Shown here in pieces: positions 26,662-37,220 of a stretch of DNA of 64,000 nucleotides (position 1 is the first letter of the stretch; each line of letters begins with the position of its first letter). A model generated the notes under the pieces. It was not told the origin of the DNA, did not search any database, and saw only the letters and a program-made list of their open reading frames with translations. The DNA is taken from the NCBI RefSeq assembly GCF_029963765.1, contig NZ_JALBYU010000010.1:1-64000 (forward strand), read 5' to 3'. The position numbers and the translations under genes are program-made. The DNA comes from Pseudomonas sp. UYIF39 (GTDB taxonomy: Bacteria; Pseudomonadota; Gammaproteobacteria; Pseudomonadales; Pseudomonadaceae).

Positions 26662-26690
26662 AAACGGCACCTCAGGGTGCCGTTTTTTTA
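26662..26690. terminator. Intrinsic terminator of the ABC exporter operon
   Basis: AAACGGCAC, loop CTCAG, GGTGCCGTTTTTTT. The stem overlaps the stop codon of the convergent DUF2062 gene (26672-26674). Confidence 0.88.
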
Positions 26691-27208
26691 TTCTGCATCC
26701 GGTTTTTCTTGCGCCGCTTCCACTGCCGCCCAACCCACCAGCGCCAGTACATCATGGTCAGGCAATAAGCCAGTGCGCCGAGTACCAGCCCCGTCACCAC
26801 CGAACCGAGTAAAAACGGCTGCCAAAGGGAGGAGAGTTCGCCGCTGATCCATTCCCAGGTCAGCTCGTCCGGCAAATGGCGGGTGGGAACGTCCATCAGC
26901 CAGGCCCCGGTCTGGTAAGTGCAGAAGAACACCGCCGGCATGGTGATCGGGTTGGTCAGCCAGACCAGGCTGACCGCAATCGGCATATTGCCGCGCACCA
27001 TGATGGCGAGAATGGCGGCGACCAGCATCTGCAGTGGAATCGGCAGGAACGCCGCGAACAGACCAACCGCCATGGCCCGTGCGACGGAATGGCGGTTGAG
27101 GTGCCAGAGGTTCGGGTCATGCAGCAGGGTGCCGAGAAAGCGTAAGGACTTGTGTTCCCTGATGCTGATCGGGTCTGGCATGTAACGTTTGAATAAGCGC
27201 CGGGGCAT
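26672..27208 (-). CDS. DUF2062 domain membrane protein
   Basis: The 178-residue protein has the DUF2062 pattern: a basic N-terminus, SVARAMAVGLFAAFLPIPLQM, MPIAVSLVWLTNPITMPAVFF and a C-terminal membrane helix before a Lys/Arg-rich tail. Three to four membrane segments are predicted. The function is not known. The ATG at 27208 is preferred; the frame is open 24 codons further upstream without similarity. It is divergent from comEC. Confidence 0.85.
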   Translation of the reverse strand: MPRRLFKRYMPDPISIREHKSLRFLGTLLHDPNLWHLNRHSVARAMAVGLFAAFLPIPLQMLVAAILAIMVRGNMPIAVSLVWLTNPITMPAVFFCTYQTGAWLMDVPTRHLPDELTWEWISGELSSLWQPFLLGSVVTGLVLGALAYCLTMMYWRWWVGRQWKRRKKNRMQNKKTAP

Positions 27209-27343
27209 AAGGCTTCTCGGTCGGTTAAGGCGGCAAGTATGTCTGGATTCTATGAGGCGCCCATTCAGACTTTGTGACAATTAATAACGATGCCCGTGCG
27301 ATTAGCCGGCTATGCCTAGGAGGGGACTCTCAAGGACGGGCGT

Positions 27344-29565
27344 ATGCGCACAGGGATGATGGCGCTGGCGTTGGGTCTGTTGATCCTGCGTTTTTTACCG
27401 GTATTACCGCCGGTCTGGTTGTGGCTGTTGTTGCCAGTCATGGGATTGATGGCGCTGCCGTTCAGGACTTATCCGTTGGCGTTTTTCCTGTTCGGCTTCA
27501 GTTGGGCGTGCGCGAATGCACAGTGGGCGCTGGATGATCGGCTGCCGATGAGCCTTGATGGCGAAACCCGTTGGGTCGAAGGTCGGGTGACGGGATTGCC
27601 CCAGAACAATGAGGCAGTCGTGCGCTTTGAATTGGCGGATGCCCGGTCGCGACACGGCAAGGTGCCGCAACTGCTGCGCCTGGCCTGGTATGACGGGCCG
27701 CCGGTCAACAGCGGCGAACATTGGCGACTGGCGGTCAAGTTGAAGCGGCCTGCGGGGCTGCTCAATCCCCATGCCTTCGATTACGACGCCTGGCTGTTGG
27801 CGCAACGCATCGGCGCTACCGGGACGGTCAAGGCTGGCGAGCGGCTCAAGCAAGCCCAATGGGCATGGCGCGACGGCATCCGTCAGCGCTTGCAGTCCGT
27901 GGATGCCCAGGGGCGAACGGGAGCGCTGACGGCGTTGGTGCTGGGGGATGGCGCTGGGCTGAGTCGCGAAGACTGGCAAGTGCTGCAAGACACCGGAACC
28001 GTCCATCTGTTGGTGATTTCCGGACAGCACGTCGGTTTACTGGCAGGGTTGGTGTATCTGCTGATCGCCGGGCTGGCCCGTTATGGCCTGTGGCCGAAAC
28101 GCTTGCCTTGGCTGCCGTGGGCCTGTGGACTCGCGTTCGCGGCCGCTCTCGGTTATGGGCTGCTGGCCGGGCTCGAGGTGCCGGTGCGGCGGGCCTGCGT
28201 GATGATCGGTCTGGTGCTGTTGTGGCGCCTGCGATTTCGTCACCTCGGTGCCTGGTGGCCGCTGTTGCTGGCGCTCGACGGTGTTTTGCTGCTGGATCCG
28301 CTGGCGAGTCTGCAACCGGGTTTCTGGCTGTCGTTCGCCGCGGTGGCGGTGTTGATCTTCACCTTCGGTGGTCGGCTGGGCCCATGGCGTTGGTGGCAAA
28401 CCTGGACCCGCGCTCAATGGCTGATCGCGATTGGTCTGTGCCCGTTGCTGCTGGTGCTCGGGTTGCCGATCAGTCTCAGCGGGCCGGTGGCTAATTTGCT
28501 CGCGGTGCCGTGGATCAGCCTGGTCGTGCTGCCTCCGGCATTGCTGGGTACGTTGTTTTTACCCCTTCCTTACGTGGGCGAAGGGTTGCTGTGGTTGGCA
28601 GGAGGTTTGATTGACCTCTTGTTCAACGGCCTGGCGCTGATGGCCGGGTACTTGCCCGCGTGGGTGCCGGTGGCCATCCCGTTGTGGATATGGGCACTCG
28701 GCACACTCGGTGCCTTTCTACTATTAATGCCTCGAGGTGTGCCGTTTCGCTCGTTGGGTTGGCCGATGCTGCTGTTGCTGGTTTTTCCTCCCCGGCAGGT
28801 CTTGCCTGAAGGCATCGCCGAAGTCTGGCAGCTGGATGTTGGCCAGGGTTTGGCAATCCTGGTGCGCACCCGTCATCACACACTGTTGTATGACACCGGA
28901 CCGCGTTTCGGCGATTTCGACCTGGGCGAGCGGGTGGTGCTGCCGACATTACGCAAACTGGGCGTGGAGGGGCTCGATTTGATGCTGATCAGCCATGCTG
29001 ACGCTGATCATGCGGGCGGCGCCCGGGCCGTTGCCAATGGCCTGCCGGTGAAACGGGTGGTCAGTGGCGATCCCCAGGCGTTGCCTGCCGAGTTGCAGGC
29101 GCAGGGCTGCGAGAGCGGCAAGCAATGGGTCTGGGATGATGTGAGGTTCAAGCTCTGGCAATGGTCTTCGGCCAGCGACAGCAATCAGAAATCCTGCGTT
29201 CTGCAGATAGAAGCCAATGGCGAGCGTCTGTTATTGACCGGTGATATAGATGCCGCAGCCGAGCGGGCACTGCTCGCCAGTCCACTGGCCGTCACCACTG
29301 ATTGGTTGCAGCGCCGCACCACGGCAGTCGCAGTTCGTCATCGATGGCGTTGCTTGCCGCGTTGCAGCCCCAAGCGGTGTTGATCTCCCGCGGTCAGGGA
29401 AATTCATTTGGTCATCCCCATCCCACGATCATGGCGCGCTATCGAAAGCGCGGCATATCAATCCATGACAGCGCCGAACAGGGTGCCATCCGTCTGCAAC
29501 TGGGGCACTTCAAGCCGCCATGGACGATGCGTCAAGAACGGCGTTTCTGGCGCTCTGCGCAGTAA
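27344..29565 (+). pseudogene. comEC: ComEC/Rec2 DNA-uptake channel, frameshifted
   Basis: The frame opening at 27344 encodes ComEC: an N-terminal membrane/OB-like region (DUF4131), the competence domain with ISGQHVGLLAGL and many membrane helices, and a metallo-beta-lactamase-like domain with LDVGQGLAILV and SHADADHAGG. Near 29311 the frame breaks: GATTGGTTGCAGCGCCG lacks one G, since DWLQ-APHHGSRSSSS continues only in another frame, through to 29565. Restoring one base gives a 740-residue protein of normal length. As given, the frame runs out at 29383 with about 80 C-terminal residues, including the HHGS metal/active-site motif, replaced. It is either a recent inactivating mutation or a sequence error. 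Confidence 0.88.
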
Positions 29566-29663
29566 CCCGGAGTGATTAAAGCCCGACCGGATGCGACATC
29601 ACGGTCTTCGGTGCGTGGACCCCCTATGTTAGAGTGGCGCACTTTTTCGAGGGGACTATCACT

Positions 29664-30299
29664 GTGTGGGAATTAGTCAAATCCGGCGGCTGGATGATGC
29701 TGCCGATCATTCTGAGTTCCATCGCGGCAATGGCGATCGTCGCCGAACGTCTCTGGACCCTGCGTGCCAGCCGTGTGACCCCGGAGCATTTGCTCGGGCA
29801 GGTCTGGGTCTGGATCAAGGACAAACAACTCAATAAAGACAAACTCAAGGAACTGCGCGCCAACTCGCCTTTGGGTGAAATCCTGGCCGCTGGCCTGGCC
29901 AACTCCAGGCATGGTCGCGAGATCATGAAAGAGTGCATCGAAGAGGCTGCTGCGCGAGTGATTCACGAGCTCGAACGCTACATCAATGCGCTAGGCACCA
30001 TCGCCGCCATGGCCCCGCTGCTGGGGCTGTTGGGGACGGTGCTCGGCATGATCGACATTTTCAGCGCGTTCATGGGCTCGGGTATGGGCACTAACGCTGC
30101 GGTGTTGGCCGGTGGTATTTCCAAGGCCCTGATCACCACGGCCGCGGGCCTGATGGTCGGTATTCCGGCGGTATTCTTCCACCGTTTCCTGCAACGCCGG
30201 ATCGATGAACTGGTGGTGGGCATGGAGCAGGAAGCGATCAAGCTCGTCGAAGTTGTACAGGGCGATCGCGATGTTGACCTGAATGGTGGCAAAGCGTGA
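29664..30299 (+). CDS. MotA/TolQ/ExbB proton-channel family protein
   Basis: The 211-residue protein has three membrane helices (about 5-25, 105-130, 140-170) in the ExbB/TolQ arrangement, with LGTIAAMAPLLGLLGTVLGMI and GGISKALITTAAGLMVGIPAVFF carrying the conserved Thr/Gly residues. It forms the inner-membrane proton channel with the ExbD-type protein encoded next. A GTG start at 29664 has AGGGG upstream and gives the usual WELVKSGGWMMLP beginning. Its stop overlaps the exbD-like start (GTGA). It may energise an outer-membrane process; no TonB-like partner is nearby. Confidence 0.9.
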   Translation: MWELVKSGGWMMLPIILSSIAAMAIVAERLWTLRASRVTPEHLLGQVWVWIKDKQLNKDKLKELRANSPLGEILAAGLANSRHGREIMKECIEEAAARVIHELERYINALGTIAAMAPLLGLLGTVLGMIDIFSAFMGSGMGTNAAVLAGGISKALITTAAGLMVGIPAVFFHRFLQRRIDELVVGMEQEAIKLVEVVQGDRDVDLNGGKA

Positions 30300-30727
30300 A
30301 ATTCCGCCGCAAGCAACGGGAGAATGTGGACATCAACCTCGCGTCGCTGATCGACGTGGTGTTTATCCTGCTGCTGTTTTTCGTGGTCACCACCACGTTT
30401 ACCCGTGAAACCCAGTTGCGCGTCGATCTGCCGGAAGCTGTCAGCGGTTCGCCTGCCGAAGACCAGCAGGTCAAGCATCTGGACGTTGCCATCAGCGCCG
30501 AGGGCGTATTCTCGGTGAACAACCAATTGTTGTCGAAAAACGATCTGGCCACGCTGATGGACGCGCTGCAGAAAGCATCGAGTGGCGACACCAACCTGCC
30601 GCTGTCCATCAGCGCCGACGGCAAGACTCAGCATCAGTCCGTCATCACCGCCATGGACGCCGCCGGCAAACTCGGTTTCAGCCACCTGCGCATGACCACT
30701 GTCGAGGCGGCGCCGCCCGCGCCCTGA
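30296..30727 (+). CDS. ExbD/TolR family protein
   Basis: The 143-residue protein has a short cytoplasmic N-terminus, one membrane helix with the essential Asp ([18 protein letters not shown]), and a periplasmic domain. It is the partner of the ExbB-type protein upstream. The start is a GTG overlapping the previous stop, and its own stop overlaps the lpxK start (TGATG), so channel and lipid A genes share one transcript. Confidence 0.9.
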   Translation: MKFRRKQRENVDINLASLIDVVFILLLFFVVTTTFTRETQLRVDLPEAVSGSPAEDQQVKHLDVAISAEGVFSVNNQLLSKNDLATLMDALQKASSGDTNLPLSISADGKTQHQSVITAMDAAGKLGFSHLRMTTVEAAPPAP

Positions 30728-31737
30728 TGGCCATGTCCGATCGCTTGCTCGCCGCGTGGTACCAAGGTCATCCGGCCCTGAAGTTGTTACAGCCGCTGGA
30801 GTGGTTGTATCGGCGCGTGGTCATGAACAAGCGCAAGCGTTTTCTGGCGGGTGAGGGCGAGATCTATCAACCGCCGGTGCCGCTGATCGTGGTCGGCAAC
30901 ATTACCGTCGGCGGCACCGGCAAGACGCCGCTGATTCTGTGGATGATCCAGCATTGTCAGCGCAGTGGCCTGCGGGTCGGGGTGGTTAGCCGGGGTTACG
31001 GCGCCAAGCCACCGCAACTGCCGTGGCGAGTCGAGGCGGATCAAAGCGCCGAGATTGCAGGCGACGAACCGCTGTTGATCGTCCAGCGTACCGGCGTTCC
31101 GTTGATGATCGACCCCGACCGCAGCCGTGCCGTCAAAGCGCTGCTGGCGAGTGAGCCACTGGACCTGATCCTGTCCGACGACGGCATGCAGCATTACCGT
31201 CTGGCCCGGGACCTTGAACTGGTGCTGATCGACGCCGCCCGCGGCCTGGGCAACCAGCGTTGCCTGCCCGCCGGGCCGTTGCGTGAGCCGGCCGAGCGTC
31301 TGCAAAGCGTCGACGCGGTGCTGTATAACGGCGCTGCTGCCGATCGCGACGGAGGTTTTGCCTTCCAGCTTCAACCCATCGAACTGGTCAATCTGCACAG
31401 CGGCGAGCGGCGTCCCCTCGACCACTTTCCCGCTGGCCAGGCGCTGCACGCCGTGGCCGGGATCGGCAATCCGCAGCGTTTCTTCACAACTCTCGAAACG
31501 CTACACTGGCGGCCAGTCCCGCATGCGTTTGCCGACCACGCCGAATACAGCGTGCAGGCCTTGAATTTCACACCGTCATTACCGTTGGTGATGACCGAAA
31601 AGGACGCGGTGAAGTGCCGTGCCTTCGCCGCTGCCGATTGGTGGTACCTGGCGGTCGATGCTGCGCCATCGCCGGCCTTCGTGGCCTGGTTCGATACGCA
31701 GCTGATGCGCCTGTTGCCGGCTCGTCTTTTGCCTTAA
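30727..31737 (+). CDS. lpxK: Tetraacyldisaccharide 4'-kinase
   Basis: The 336-residue LpxK phosphorylates the 4' position of the lipid A precursor at the inner-membrane face. It has the N-terminal helix ([15 protein letters not shown]), the unusual P-loop [12 protein letters not shown] (58-69), [28 protein letters not shown] and TEKDAVKC. The first ATG overlaps the previous stop; ATG 30733 two codons on is an equally plausible start. Operon context (lpxK, kdsB, murB) is typical of Pseudomonas. Confidence 0.95.
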   Translation: MAMSDRLLAAWYQGHPALKLLQPLEWLYRRVVMNKRKRFLAGEGEIYQPPVPLIVVGNITVGGTGKTPLILWMIQHCQRSGLRVGVVSRGYGAKPPQLPWRVEADQSAEIAGDEPLLIVQRTGVPLMIDPDRSRAVKALLASEPLDLILSDDGMQHYRLARDLELVLIDAARGLGNQRCLPAGPLREPAERLQSVDAVLYNGAAADRDGGFAFQLQPIELVNLHSGERRPLDHFPAGQALHAVAGIGNPQRFFTTLETLHWRPVPHAFADHAEYSVQALNFTPSLPLVMTEKDAVKCRAFAAADWWYLAVDAAPSPAFVAWFDTQLMRLLPARLLP

Positions 31738-31760
31738 ATCCATTTATCCAGGGAATGCTC

Positions 31761-31946
31761 ATGGACACCAAATTGCTCGATATCCTCGCTTGCCCGGTCT
31801 GCAAAGGCCCGCTCAAGCTCAGCGCCGACAAAACCGAGCTGATCAGCAAGGGCGCAGGCCTGGCTTACCCGATTCGCGACGGCATCCCGGTGATGCTCGA
31901 AACCGAAGCCCGCACCCTGACCACCGACGAGCGTCTGGATAAATGA
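31761..31946 (+). CDS. Trm112 family / YcaR-like small protein
   Basis: The 61-residue protein has CPVCKGPL near the N-terminus and [10 protein letters not shown] at the end, the Trm112/UPF0434 pattern of a small zinc-ribbon-like protein. Only one CxxC pair is seen, so a zinc site would be incomplete. A GGGAATGCTC ribosome site precedes the ATG. Its stop overlaps the kdsB start. The position between lpxK and kdsB is conserved widely in gammaproteobacteria. Confidence 0.92.
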   Translation: MDTKLLDILACPVCKGPLKLSADKTELISKGAGLAYPIRDGIPVMLETEARTLTTDERLDK

Positions 31947-32707
31947 ACACAGCCTTTACCGTTGTCATTCCATCGCGATACGCCTCCACCCGCTTGCCGG
32001 GCAAACCGCTGCTGCTGATTGCCGGCAAGCCGATGATCCAGCACGTCTGGGAACAGGCGAGCAAAAGCAGCGCCCAACGCGTGGTGGTGGCCACTGACGA
32101 TGCGCGCATCGTCGAGGCCTGCAACGGGTTTGGCGCTGAAGTGGTGCTGACCCGCGAAGATCACAATTCGGGCACCGACCGTTTGGCCGAAGTTGCCGCG
32201 AAGCTGGGCCTGGCCCCCGACGCCATTGTGGTCAACGTTCAGGGTGACGAACCGTTGATCCCGCCGAGCGTGATTGATCAGGTTGCCGCCAATCTGGCCG
32301 TCCACACTGAAGCGCGCATTGCCACATTGGCTGAGCCGATCGAAGACGTGGAAACCCTGTTCAATCCCAACGTGGTCAAGGTTGTCAGCGACCTTAATGG
32401 CCTGGCGCTGACCTTCAGTCGTGCCACGTTGCCGTGGGCCCGGGACGCGTTCGCCAAAAGCCGCGAGCAATTGCCGGAAGGCGTGCCGTATCGTCGGCAC
32501 ATTGGCATTTATGCCTACCGCGCCGGTTTCCTGCATGACTTCGTCAGCTGGGGCCCATGCTGGCTGGAAAATACCGAATCCCTGGAACAACTGCGTGCCC
32601 TGTGGCACGGCGTGCGGATTCACGTCGCCGATGCGCTGATCGCACCGCCGACCGGCGTCGATACCGTCGAAGACCTTGAGCGCGTTCGTCGCCTGCTGGA
32701 GGCCTGA
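31943..32707 (+). CDS. kdsB: CMP-KDO synthetase (3-deoxy-manno-octulosonate cytidylyltransferase)
   Basis: The 254-residue enzyme activates KDO with CTP for lipopolysaccharide core synthesis. Signatures: [17 protein letters not shown] at the N-terminus, [10 protein letters not shown], the nucleotide site [11 protein letters not shown], and [12 protein letters not shown]. It overlaps its neighbours by ATGA upstream and TGATG downstream. Confidence 0.96.
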   Translation: MNTAFTVVIPSRYASTRLPGKPLLLIAGKPMIQHVWEQASKSSAQRVVVATDDARIVEACNGFGAEVVLTREDHNSGTDRLAEVAAKLGLAPDAIVVNVQGDEPLIPPSVIDQVAANLAVHTEARIATLAEPIEDVETLFNPNVVKVVSDLNGLALTFSRATLPWARDAFAKSREQLPEGVPYRRHIGIYAYRAGFLHDFVSWGPCWLENTESLEQLRALWHGVRIHVADALIAPPTGVDTVEDLERVRRLLEA

Positions 32708-33171
32708 TGCGGGTTTTGTTTGTCTGCCTGGGCAACATCTGCCGATCGCCCACGGCTGAAGGCGTGTTGCGACACAAACTGCGAGAAGCGGGGCTGGCCG
32801 ATCTAATCGAAGTCGCCTCCGCTGGTACCGGTGACTGGCACGTCGGCAAGGCCCCGGACAAGCGCAGCCAGGCGGCGGCCAAGCTGCGCGGTTATGACCT
32901 GTCCGCTCAGCGCGCCCAGCAAGTGAGCCGGGCTGATTTCGCCACCTACGACCTGATTCTGGCGATGGACCACAGCAACCTGGGCAACCTCAAGGCCTTG
33001 CAACCGGCCAAGGGCAAAGCCGAGCTGGACCTGTTCCTGCGTCGCTACCAGTCGGAAATCGATGAAGTGCCGGATCCGTATTACGACGGCGACCAAGGCT
33101 TTGAGCAGGTGCTGGACCTGATCGAGCGTGCCAGTGATTTGCTGGTGATCGAATTGAAGGGACGGTTATGA
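32707..33171 (+). CDS. Low-molecular-weight protein-tyrosine phosphatase
   Basis: The 154-residue protein has the LMW-PTP P-loop VCLGNICRSPTAEGV (Cys7-x5-Arg13) and the general-acid loop DPYYDG near residue 121. The enzyme dephosphorylates phosphotyrosine proteins; its target is unknown here. It lies between kdsB and murB with overlapping starts and stops on both sides. Confidence 0.93.
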   Translation: MRVLFVCLGNICRSPTAEGVLRHKLREAGLADLIEVASAGTGDWHVGKAPDKRSQAAAKLRGYDLSAQRAQQVSRADFATYDLILAMDHSNLGNLKALQPAKGKAELDLFLRRYQSEIDEVPDPYYDGDQGFEQVLDLIERASDLLVIELKGRL

Positions 33172-34187
33172 GTTTGCAGGTTCAACCCCGGGTTTCGCTC
33201 AAGCCGTTCAACAGCTTTGGTGTCGACGTTCAGGCCCGGCTGTTTGCCGAAGCCCACAGCGATGCAGACGTGCGTGAAGCCCTGGCTTATGCGGTAGAAC
33301 ATGACGTGCCGCTGCTGGTGATTGGCGGTGGCAGCAACCTGCTGCTGACGGCCGACATACAGTCGCTGGTGCTGCGCATGGCCACCCGCGGGATTCGCAT
33401 CCTGAGTGATGACGGCAGTAAGGTCGTCATCGAAGCCGAGGCCGGCGAGCCTTGGCATCCGTTCGTGCAGCACACCCTTGCGCAGGGTTTGTCGGGCTTG
33501 GAAAACCTCAGCCTGATTCCCGGCACCGTCGGTGCGGCACCGATGCAGAACATCGGCGCCTATGGTGTGGAGATCAAGGACGTGTTCGCCGGCCTGACCG
33601 CGCTGGACCGCCAGACCGGCGACTTGCGGGACTTCACCCTGGAAGAATGCAACTTCGCCTACCGCGACAGCCTGTTCAAACAGGAACCGGGGCGTTGGTT
33701 GATCCTGCGGGTTCGTTTCATCCTGGACCGCGCCGCGCACCTGCATCTGGAGTACGGCCCGGTGCGTCAGCGCCTGACCGAGCAAGGTATCGATCATCCG
33801 ACTGCCACCGATGTCAGCCAGGCGATTTGCAGCATCCGCAACGAAAAGCTTCCGGACCCGGCAGTGCTCGGCAATGCCGGCAGCTTCTTCAAAAATCCTT
33901 TGGTGCCAACAGCGCTTGTCGCGCAACTCAAAGGTGAATACCCGGATCTGGTGGCCTACGCGCAACCCGACGGGCAGATGAAACTGGCGGCGGGCTGGCT
34001 GATCGAACGGGCCGGCTGGAAAGGTTTCCGTGATGCTGACGCCGGCGTGCATAAATTGCAGGCGTTGGTGCTGGTCAACTACGGCAACGCGACCGGTCTT
34101 CAATTACTGAACCTGGCGCAACGCATCCAGAAAGACATTTCAGAACGTTTCCATGTCGACCTGGAAATGGAGCCCAATCGGTATTGA
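33168..34187 (+). CDS. murB: UDP-N-acetylenolpyruvoylglucosamine reductase
   Basis: The 339-residue FAD enzyme reduces enolpyruvyl-UDP-GlcNAc to UDP-MurNAc with NADPH in peptidoglycan synthesis. Motifs: NSFGVDVQA, FAD site VIGGGSNLLL, GLSGLENLSLIPGTVGAAPMQNIGAYG, YRDSLFK, and GNAGSFFKNP with the catalytic Ser. The type I (E. coli-like) length is seen. It is the last gene of the lpxK operon, followed by a terminator. Confidence 0.96.
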   Translation: MSLQVQPRVSLKPFNSFGVDVQARLFAEAHSDADVREALAYAVEHDVPLLVIGGGSNLLLTADIQSLVLRMATRGIRILSDDGSKVVIEAEAGEPWHPFVQHTLAQGLSGLENLSLIPGTVGAAPMQNIGAYGVEIKDVFAGLTALDRQTGDLRDFTLEECNFAYRDSLFKQEPGRWLILRVRFILDRAAHLHLEYGPVRQRLTEQGIDHPTATDVSQAICSIRNEKLPDPAVLGNAGSFFKNPLVPTALVAQLKGEYPDLVAYAQPDGQMKLAAGWLIERAGWKGFRDADAGVHKLQALVLVNYGNATGLQLLNLAQRIQKDISERFHVDLEMEPNRY

Positions 34188-34211
34188 GGCTACGCTTTCG
34201 AGGCTGATTTC

Positions 34212-34248
34212 AAAGCCCTGCACACGTTTAACGGTGCAGGGCTTTTTT
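34212..34248 (+). terminator. Terminator of the lpxK-murB operon
   Basis: AAAGCCCTGCAC, loop ACGTTTAACG, GTGCAGGGC and six T. Confidence 0.9.
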
Positions 34249-34431
34249 GTTAATACTGGGTTAACTTAGCCACCTAACGATGCAAACGTTTGCTCCATCA
34301 AAGGCCCGATGCAGACGCTACCGTCCGCATAAGAGAGCCTCTTTAGCCTGAGCCGATCTGCGTGATGCCAACCGCCAACCCCAGGCGGCAGATTGCTCGA
34401 CCCCATAACCAATAACTATGCGGGCGTGCCC

Positions 34432-34902
34432 ATGATTACCCTGAAGCTCAATGGTCAAGACCATCAACTCGATGTCACCGAGGACATGCCGCTGCTCTGG
34501 GCGATCCGCGACGTGGCCGGCTACAACGGCACCAAATTCGGCTGTGGCATGGGCCTGTGCGGCGCCTGCACCATTCATATCGAAGGCGCTCCGGCGCGCA
34601 GTTGCATCACGCCGATCGGTTCGGTAGTCGGCCAGAACGTCACCACCATCGATAACCTGCACGCCGACCCGGTCGGGCAAATCGTCCAGCAAGCCTGGCT
34701 CGACACCGCCGTGGCCCAGTGCGGTTTTTGTCAGGGCGGGCAGATCATGTCCGCCACGGCCCTGCTCAAGACCAACCCGAACCCCAGCGACGAACAGATC
34801 GAAGAGGCGATGGTCGGCAATATTTGCCGTTGCGGCACGTACAACCGTATCAAGACCGCCATCCGCCAGGCATCCACTCACCTGAAGGAAGCCAAGGCAT
34901 GA
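34432..34902 (+). CDS. [2Fe-2S] subunit of a molybdenum hydroxylase (IorA-like)
   Basis: The 156-residue protein has a plant-type ferredoxin domain (GCGMGLCGACTIHIEG, Cys ligands) and a four-helix [2Fe-2S] domain (QCGFCQGGQ and NICRCGTYNRI). It passes electrons from the molybdenum subunit encoded next. Similarity is to the small subunit of isoquinoline 1-oxidoreductase and of membrane-linked aldehyde dehydrogenases. ATG 34432 fits the family N-terminus (MITLKLNG) although no strong ribosome site is present; TTG 34393 is an alternative. The operon continues with overlapping genes to 38790. Confidence 0.92.
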   Translation: MITLKLNGQDHQLDVTEDMPLLWAIRDVAGYNGTKFGCGMGLCGACTIHIEGAPARSCITPIGSVVGQNVTTIDNLHADPVGQIVQQAWLDTAVAQCGFCQGGQIMSATALLKTNPNPSDEQIEEAMVGNICRCGTYNRIKTAIRQASTHLKEAKA

Positions 34903-37220
34903 GCCAGCTACCGAATGATTTCGCGCTGAGCAACCTCAGTCGCCGCGGTTTCCTTAAAGGTGTCGGTGCCACCGGCGCGTTGGTTCTGGTTGCAAGCTGG
35001 GGCTGGCAAGATGCTTTCGCTGCCGAGAAAGAGAAAAAATTCGGCGCCGATGGCATGCCCAACGGCTGGATCGATGATCCGAAGGTTTACGTCAGCATTG
35101 CCGCTGATGGCATGGTGACCGTGGTCTGCAACCGTTCGGAAATGGGCCAGGGTGTGCGCACCAGCCTGACGATGGTGGTGGCCGATGAACTGGAAGCCGA
35201 CTGGGCGATGATGAAGGTGCAACAGGCGCCGGGCGACGAAGTGCGCTTCGGCAACCAGGACACCGATGGTTCGCGCAGCATGCGCCACTGGTACGAGCCG
35301 ATGCGCCGATGCGGTGCTGCCGCGCGGACCATGCTTGAACAAGCGGCTGCCGAACAGTGGAAAGTACCGGTCAGCGAATGCCATGCACAATTGCATAAAG
35401 TCATCCATAAACCGTCCGGTCGTGAATTGGGTTACGGCGCCTTGGCCGCCGCGGCCGGTGCGTTGGCAGTGCCGGCGCGTGACAGTCTGCGGCTCAAGCA
35501 ACCGTCGGAATTCCGTTACATCGGCAAGGAAGGCACCAAGGCTATCGACGGTGCCGACATCGTCAATGGCCGCGCCATTTACGGTGCAGACGTCCATTTC
35601 GACGGCATGCTCTACGCCACCATTGCGCGCCCTGCGGTATACGGCGGCAAGGTCAAGTCCGTCGATTCCAGCGCCGCAATGAAAGTCCCGGGCGTGCTCA
35701 AGGTCGTGCAGATCGAAGGCCATCCGTTGCCGTCGGAGTTTCAGCCGTTGGGCGGTGTGGCCGTGGTCGCCAGCAATACCTGGGCTGCAATCAAGGGGCG
35801 CGAGGCTCTGAAAATCGAATGGGACGATGGCCCCAACGCCAGTTATGACTCGATCGCCTACCGCAAGGAAATTGAGGCTGCGTCCCTCAAACCCGGCAAA
35901 GTGGTGCGCAATACCGGCAACATCGATGAAGCCATGGGCAGCGCTGACAGCACGCTCGAAGCGTCCTATTACCTGCCGCACCTCACGCAAGCACCCATGG
36001 AGCCGATGGTCGCCATCGCCCGCTTCAAGGACGGTGTGTGCGAAGCCTGGGCTCCAAGCCAGGCACCCCAAGTTACCCGCGAACGCATTGGCGAGCGCCT
36101 CGGTATTCCGTTCGATAACGTCACCTTTAACGTCACCTTGCTGGGCGGCGGTTTCGGGCGTAAATCCAAACCGGACTTCATCATCGAAGCCGCGATCCTT
36201 GCCAAGGAATTCCCCGGCAAGGCAGTGCGAGTGCAATGGACCCGTGAAGACGACATCCACTGCTCCTATTTCCACACGGTGTCGGCCGAGTACCTGAAAG
36301 CCAGCCTGAACAAGGACGGCCTGCCGTCCGGCTGGTTGCACCGCACCGTGGCGCCGAGCATCACCGCGTTGTTTGCGCCGGGCATGAACCACGAGGCGGC
36401 CTTCGAACTGGGCATGGGTTTCACCAACATGGCCTACGCGATCCCCAACGTGCGCCTGGAAAACCCGGAAGCGACGGTCCATACCCGCGTCGGCTGGTAT
36501 CGCTCGGTGTCGAATATTCCTCACGGTTTTGCGATTCAGAGCTTTGTCGATGAACTGGCGCACAAGGCCGGCCAGGATCCGCTCAAGTACCAGATCAAAT
36601 TGCTCGGCCCGGACCGGCAGATCGATCCGCGCACCTTGAGCGAAGAGTGGAACTACGGCGAATCCCCCGAACGGTATCCAATCGACACCGCGCGGCTGCG
36701 TACGGTGCTGGAAACCGCTGCCAAAGCGGCAGGTTGGGGTCGCGAGTTGCCCAAGGGCCGAGGCCTGGGCCTGGCGGTGCATTACAGTTTCGTGACCTAT
36801 GTGGCGGCGGTGATTGAGGTTGAAGTCAAAGACGACGGCACGTTGATCGTGCACAAGGCCGACATCGCGGTGGATTGCGGACCGCAGATCAACCCCGAGC
36901 GGATTCGCGCGCAGTTCGAAGGCGCCTGCGTCATGGGCCTGGGCAACGCGGTGCTGGGGGAAATCAGCTTCAAGGACGGCAAGGTCCAGCAGGACAACTT
37001 CCACATGTATGAAGTGGCGCGCATGTCGCTGGCGCCGAAGGAAGTCGCGGTTCATCTGGTCACACCACCCGGTGATGTGCCATTAGGCGGTGTCGGTGAA
37101 CCGGGCGTACCACCGATCGCACCCGCGCTGTGCAACGCAATCTTTGCCGCCACCGGCAAGCGCATCCGCAACCTGCCGGTTCGCTATCAGCTGCAAGGTT
37201 GGCAGAAGGCGCAAGCCTGA
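34899..37220 (+). CDS. Molybdopterin-binding large subunit (IorB-like xanthine dehydrogenase family)
   Basis: The 773-residue protein begins with a twin-arginine signal ([19 protein letters not shown]), so the folded heterodimer is exported to the periplasm. It has two aldehyde-oxidase/xanthine-dehydrogenase-type domains with [22 protein letters not shown] and, near the end, [19 protein letters not shown] containing the catalytic Glu. The class hydroxylates N-heterocycles or oxidises aldehydes with a molybdopterin-cytosine-dinucleotide cofactor. There is no FAD subunit or cytochrome c gene nearby, so the electron acceptor is unknown. The start overlaps the previous stop (ATGA). Confidence 0.92.
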   Translation: MSQLPNDFALSNLSRRGFLKGVGATGALVLVASWGWQDAFAAEKEKKFGADGMPNGWIDDPKVYVSIAADGMVTVVCNRSEMGQGVRTSLTMVVADELEADWAMMKVQQAPGDEVRFGNQDTDGSRSMRHWYEPMRRCGAAARTMLEQAAAEQWKVPVSECHAQLHKVIHKPSGRELGYGALAAAAGALAVPARDSLRLKQPSEFRYIGKEGTKAIDGADIVNGRAIYGADVHFDGMLYATIARPAVYGGKVKSVDSSAAMKVPGVLKVVQIEGHPLPSEFQPLGGVAVVASNTWAAIKGREALKIEWDDGPNASYDSIAYRKEIEAASLKPGKVVRNTGNIDEAMGSADSTLEASYYLPHLTQAPMEPMVAIARFKDGVCEAWAPSQAPQVTRERIGERLGIPFDNVTFNVTLLGGGFGRKSKPDFIIEAAILAKEFPGKAVRVQWTREDDIHCSYFHTVSAEYLKASLNKDGLPSGWLHRTVAPSITALFAPGMNHEAAFELGMGFTNMAYAIPNVRLENPEATVHTRVGWYRSVSNIPHGFAIQSFVDELAHKAGQDPLKYQIKLLGPDRQIDPRTLSEEWNYGESPERYPIDTARLRTVLETAAKAAGWGRELPKGRGLGLAVHYSFVTYVAAVIEVEVKDDGTLIVHKADIAVDCGPQINPERIRAQFEGACVMGLGNAVLGEISFKDGKVQQDNFHMYEVARMSLAPKEVAVHLVTPPGDVPLGGVGEPGVPPIAPALCNAIFAATGKRIRNLPVRYQLQGWQKAQA

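Noticed and set aside
29634..29663. Longer start for the ExbB-type protein at 29634
   Set aside because: The added residues (MAHFFEGTIT) would cover the ribosome site AGGGG, which fits GTG 29664, and the family begins at WELVK.
34908..37055. 715-codon frame opposite the molybdopterin subunit
   Set aside because: It is an antisense artefact of GC3 bias; the plus strand has clear cofactor motifs and overlapping operon neighbours.
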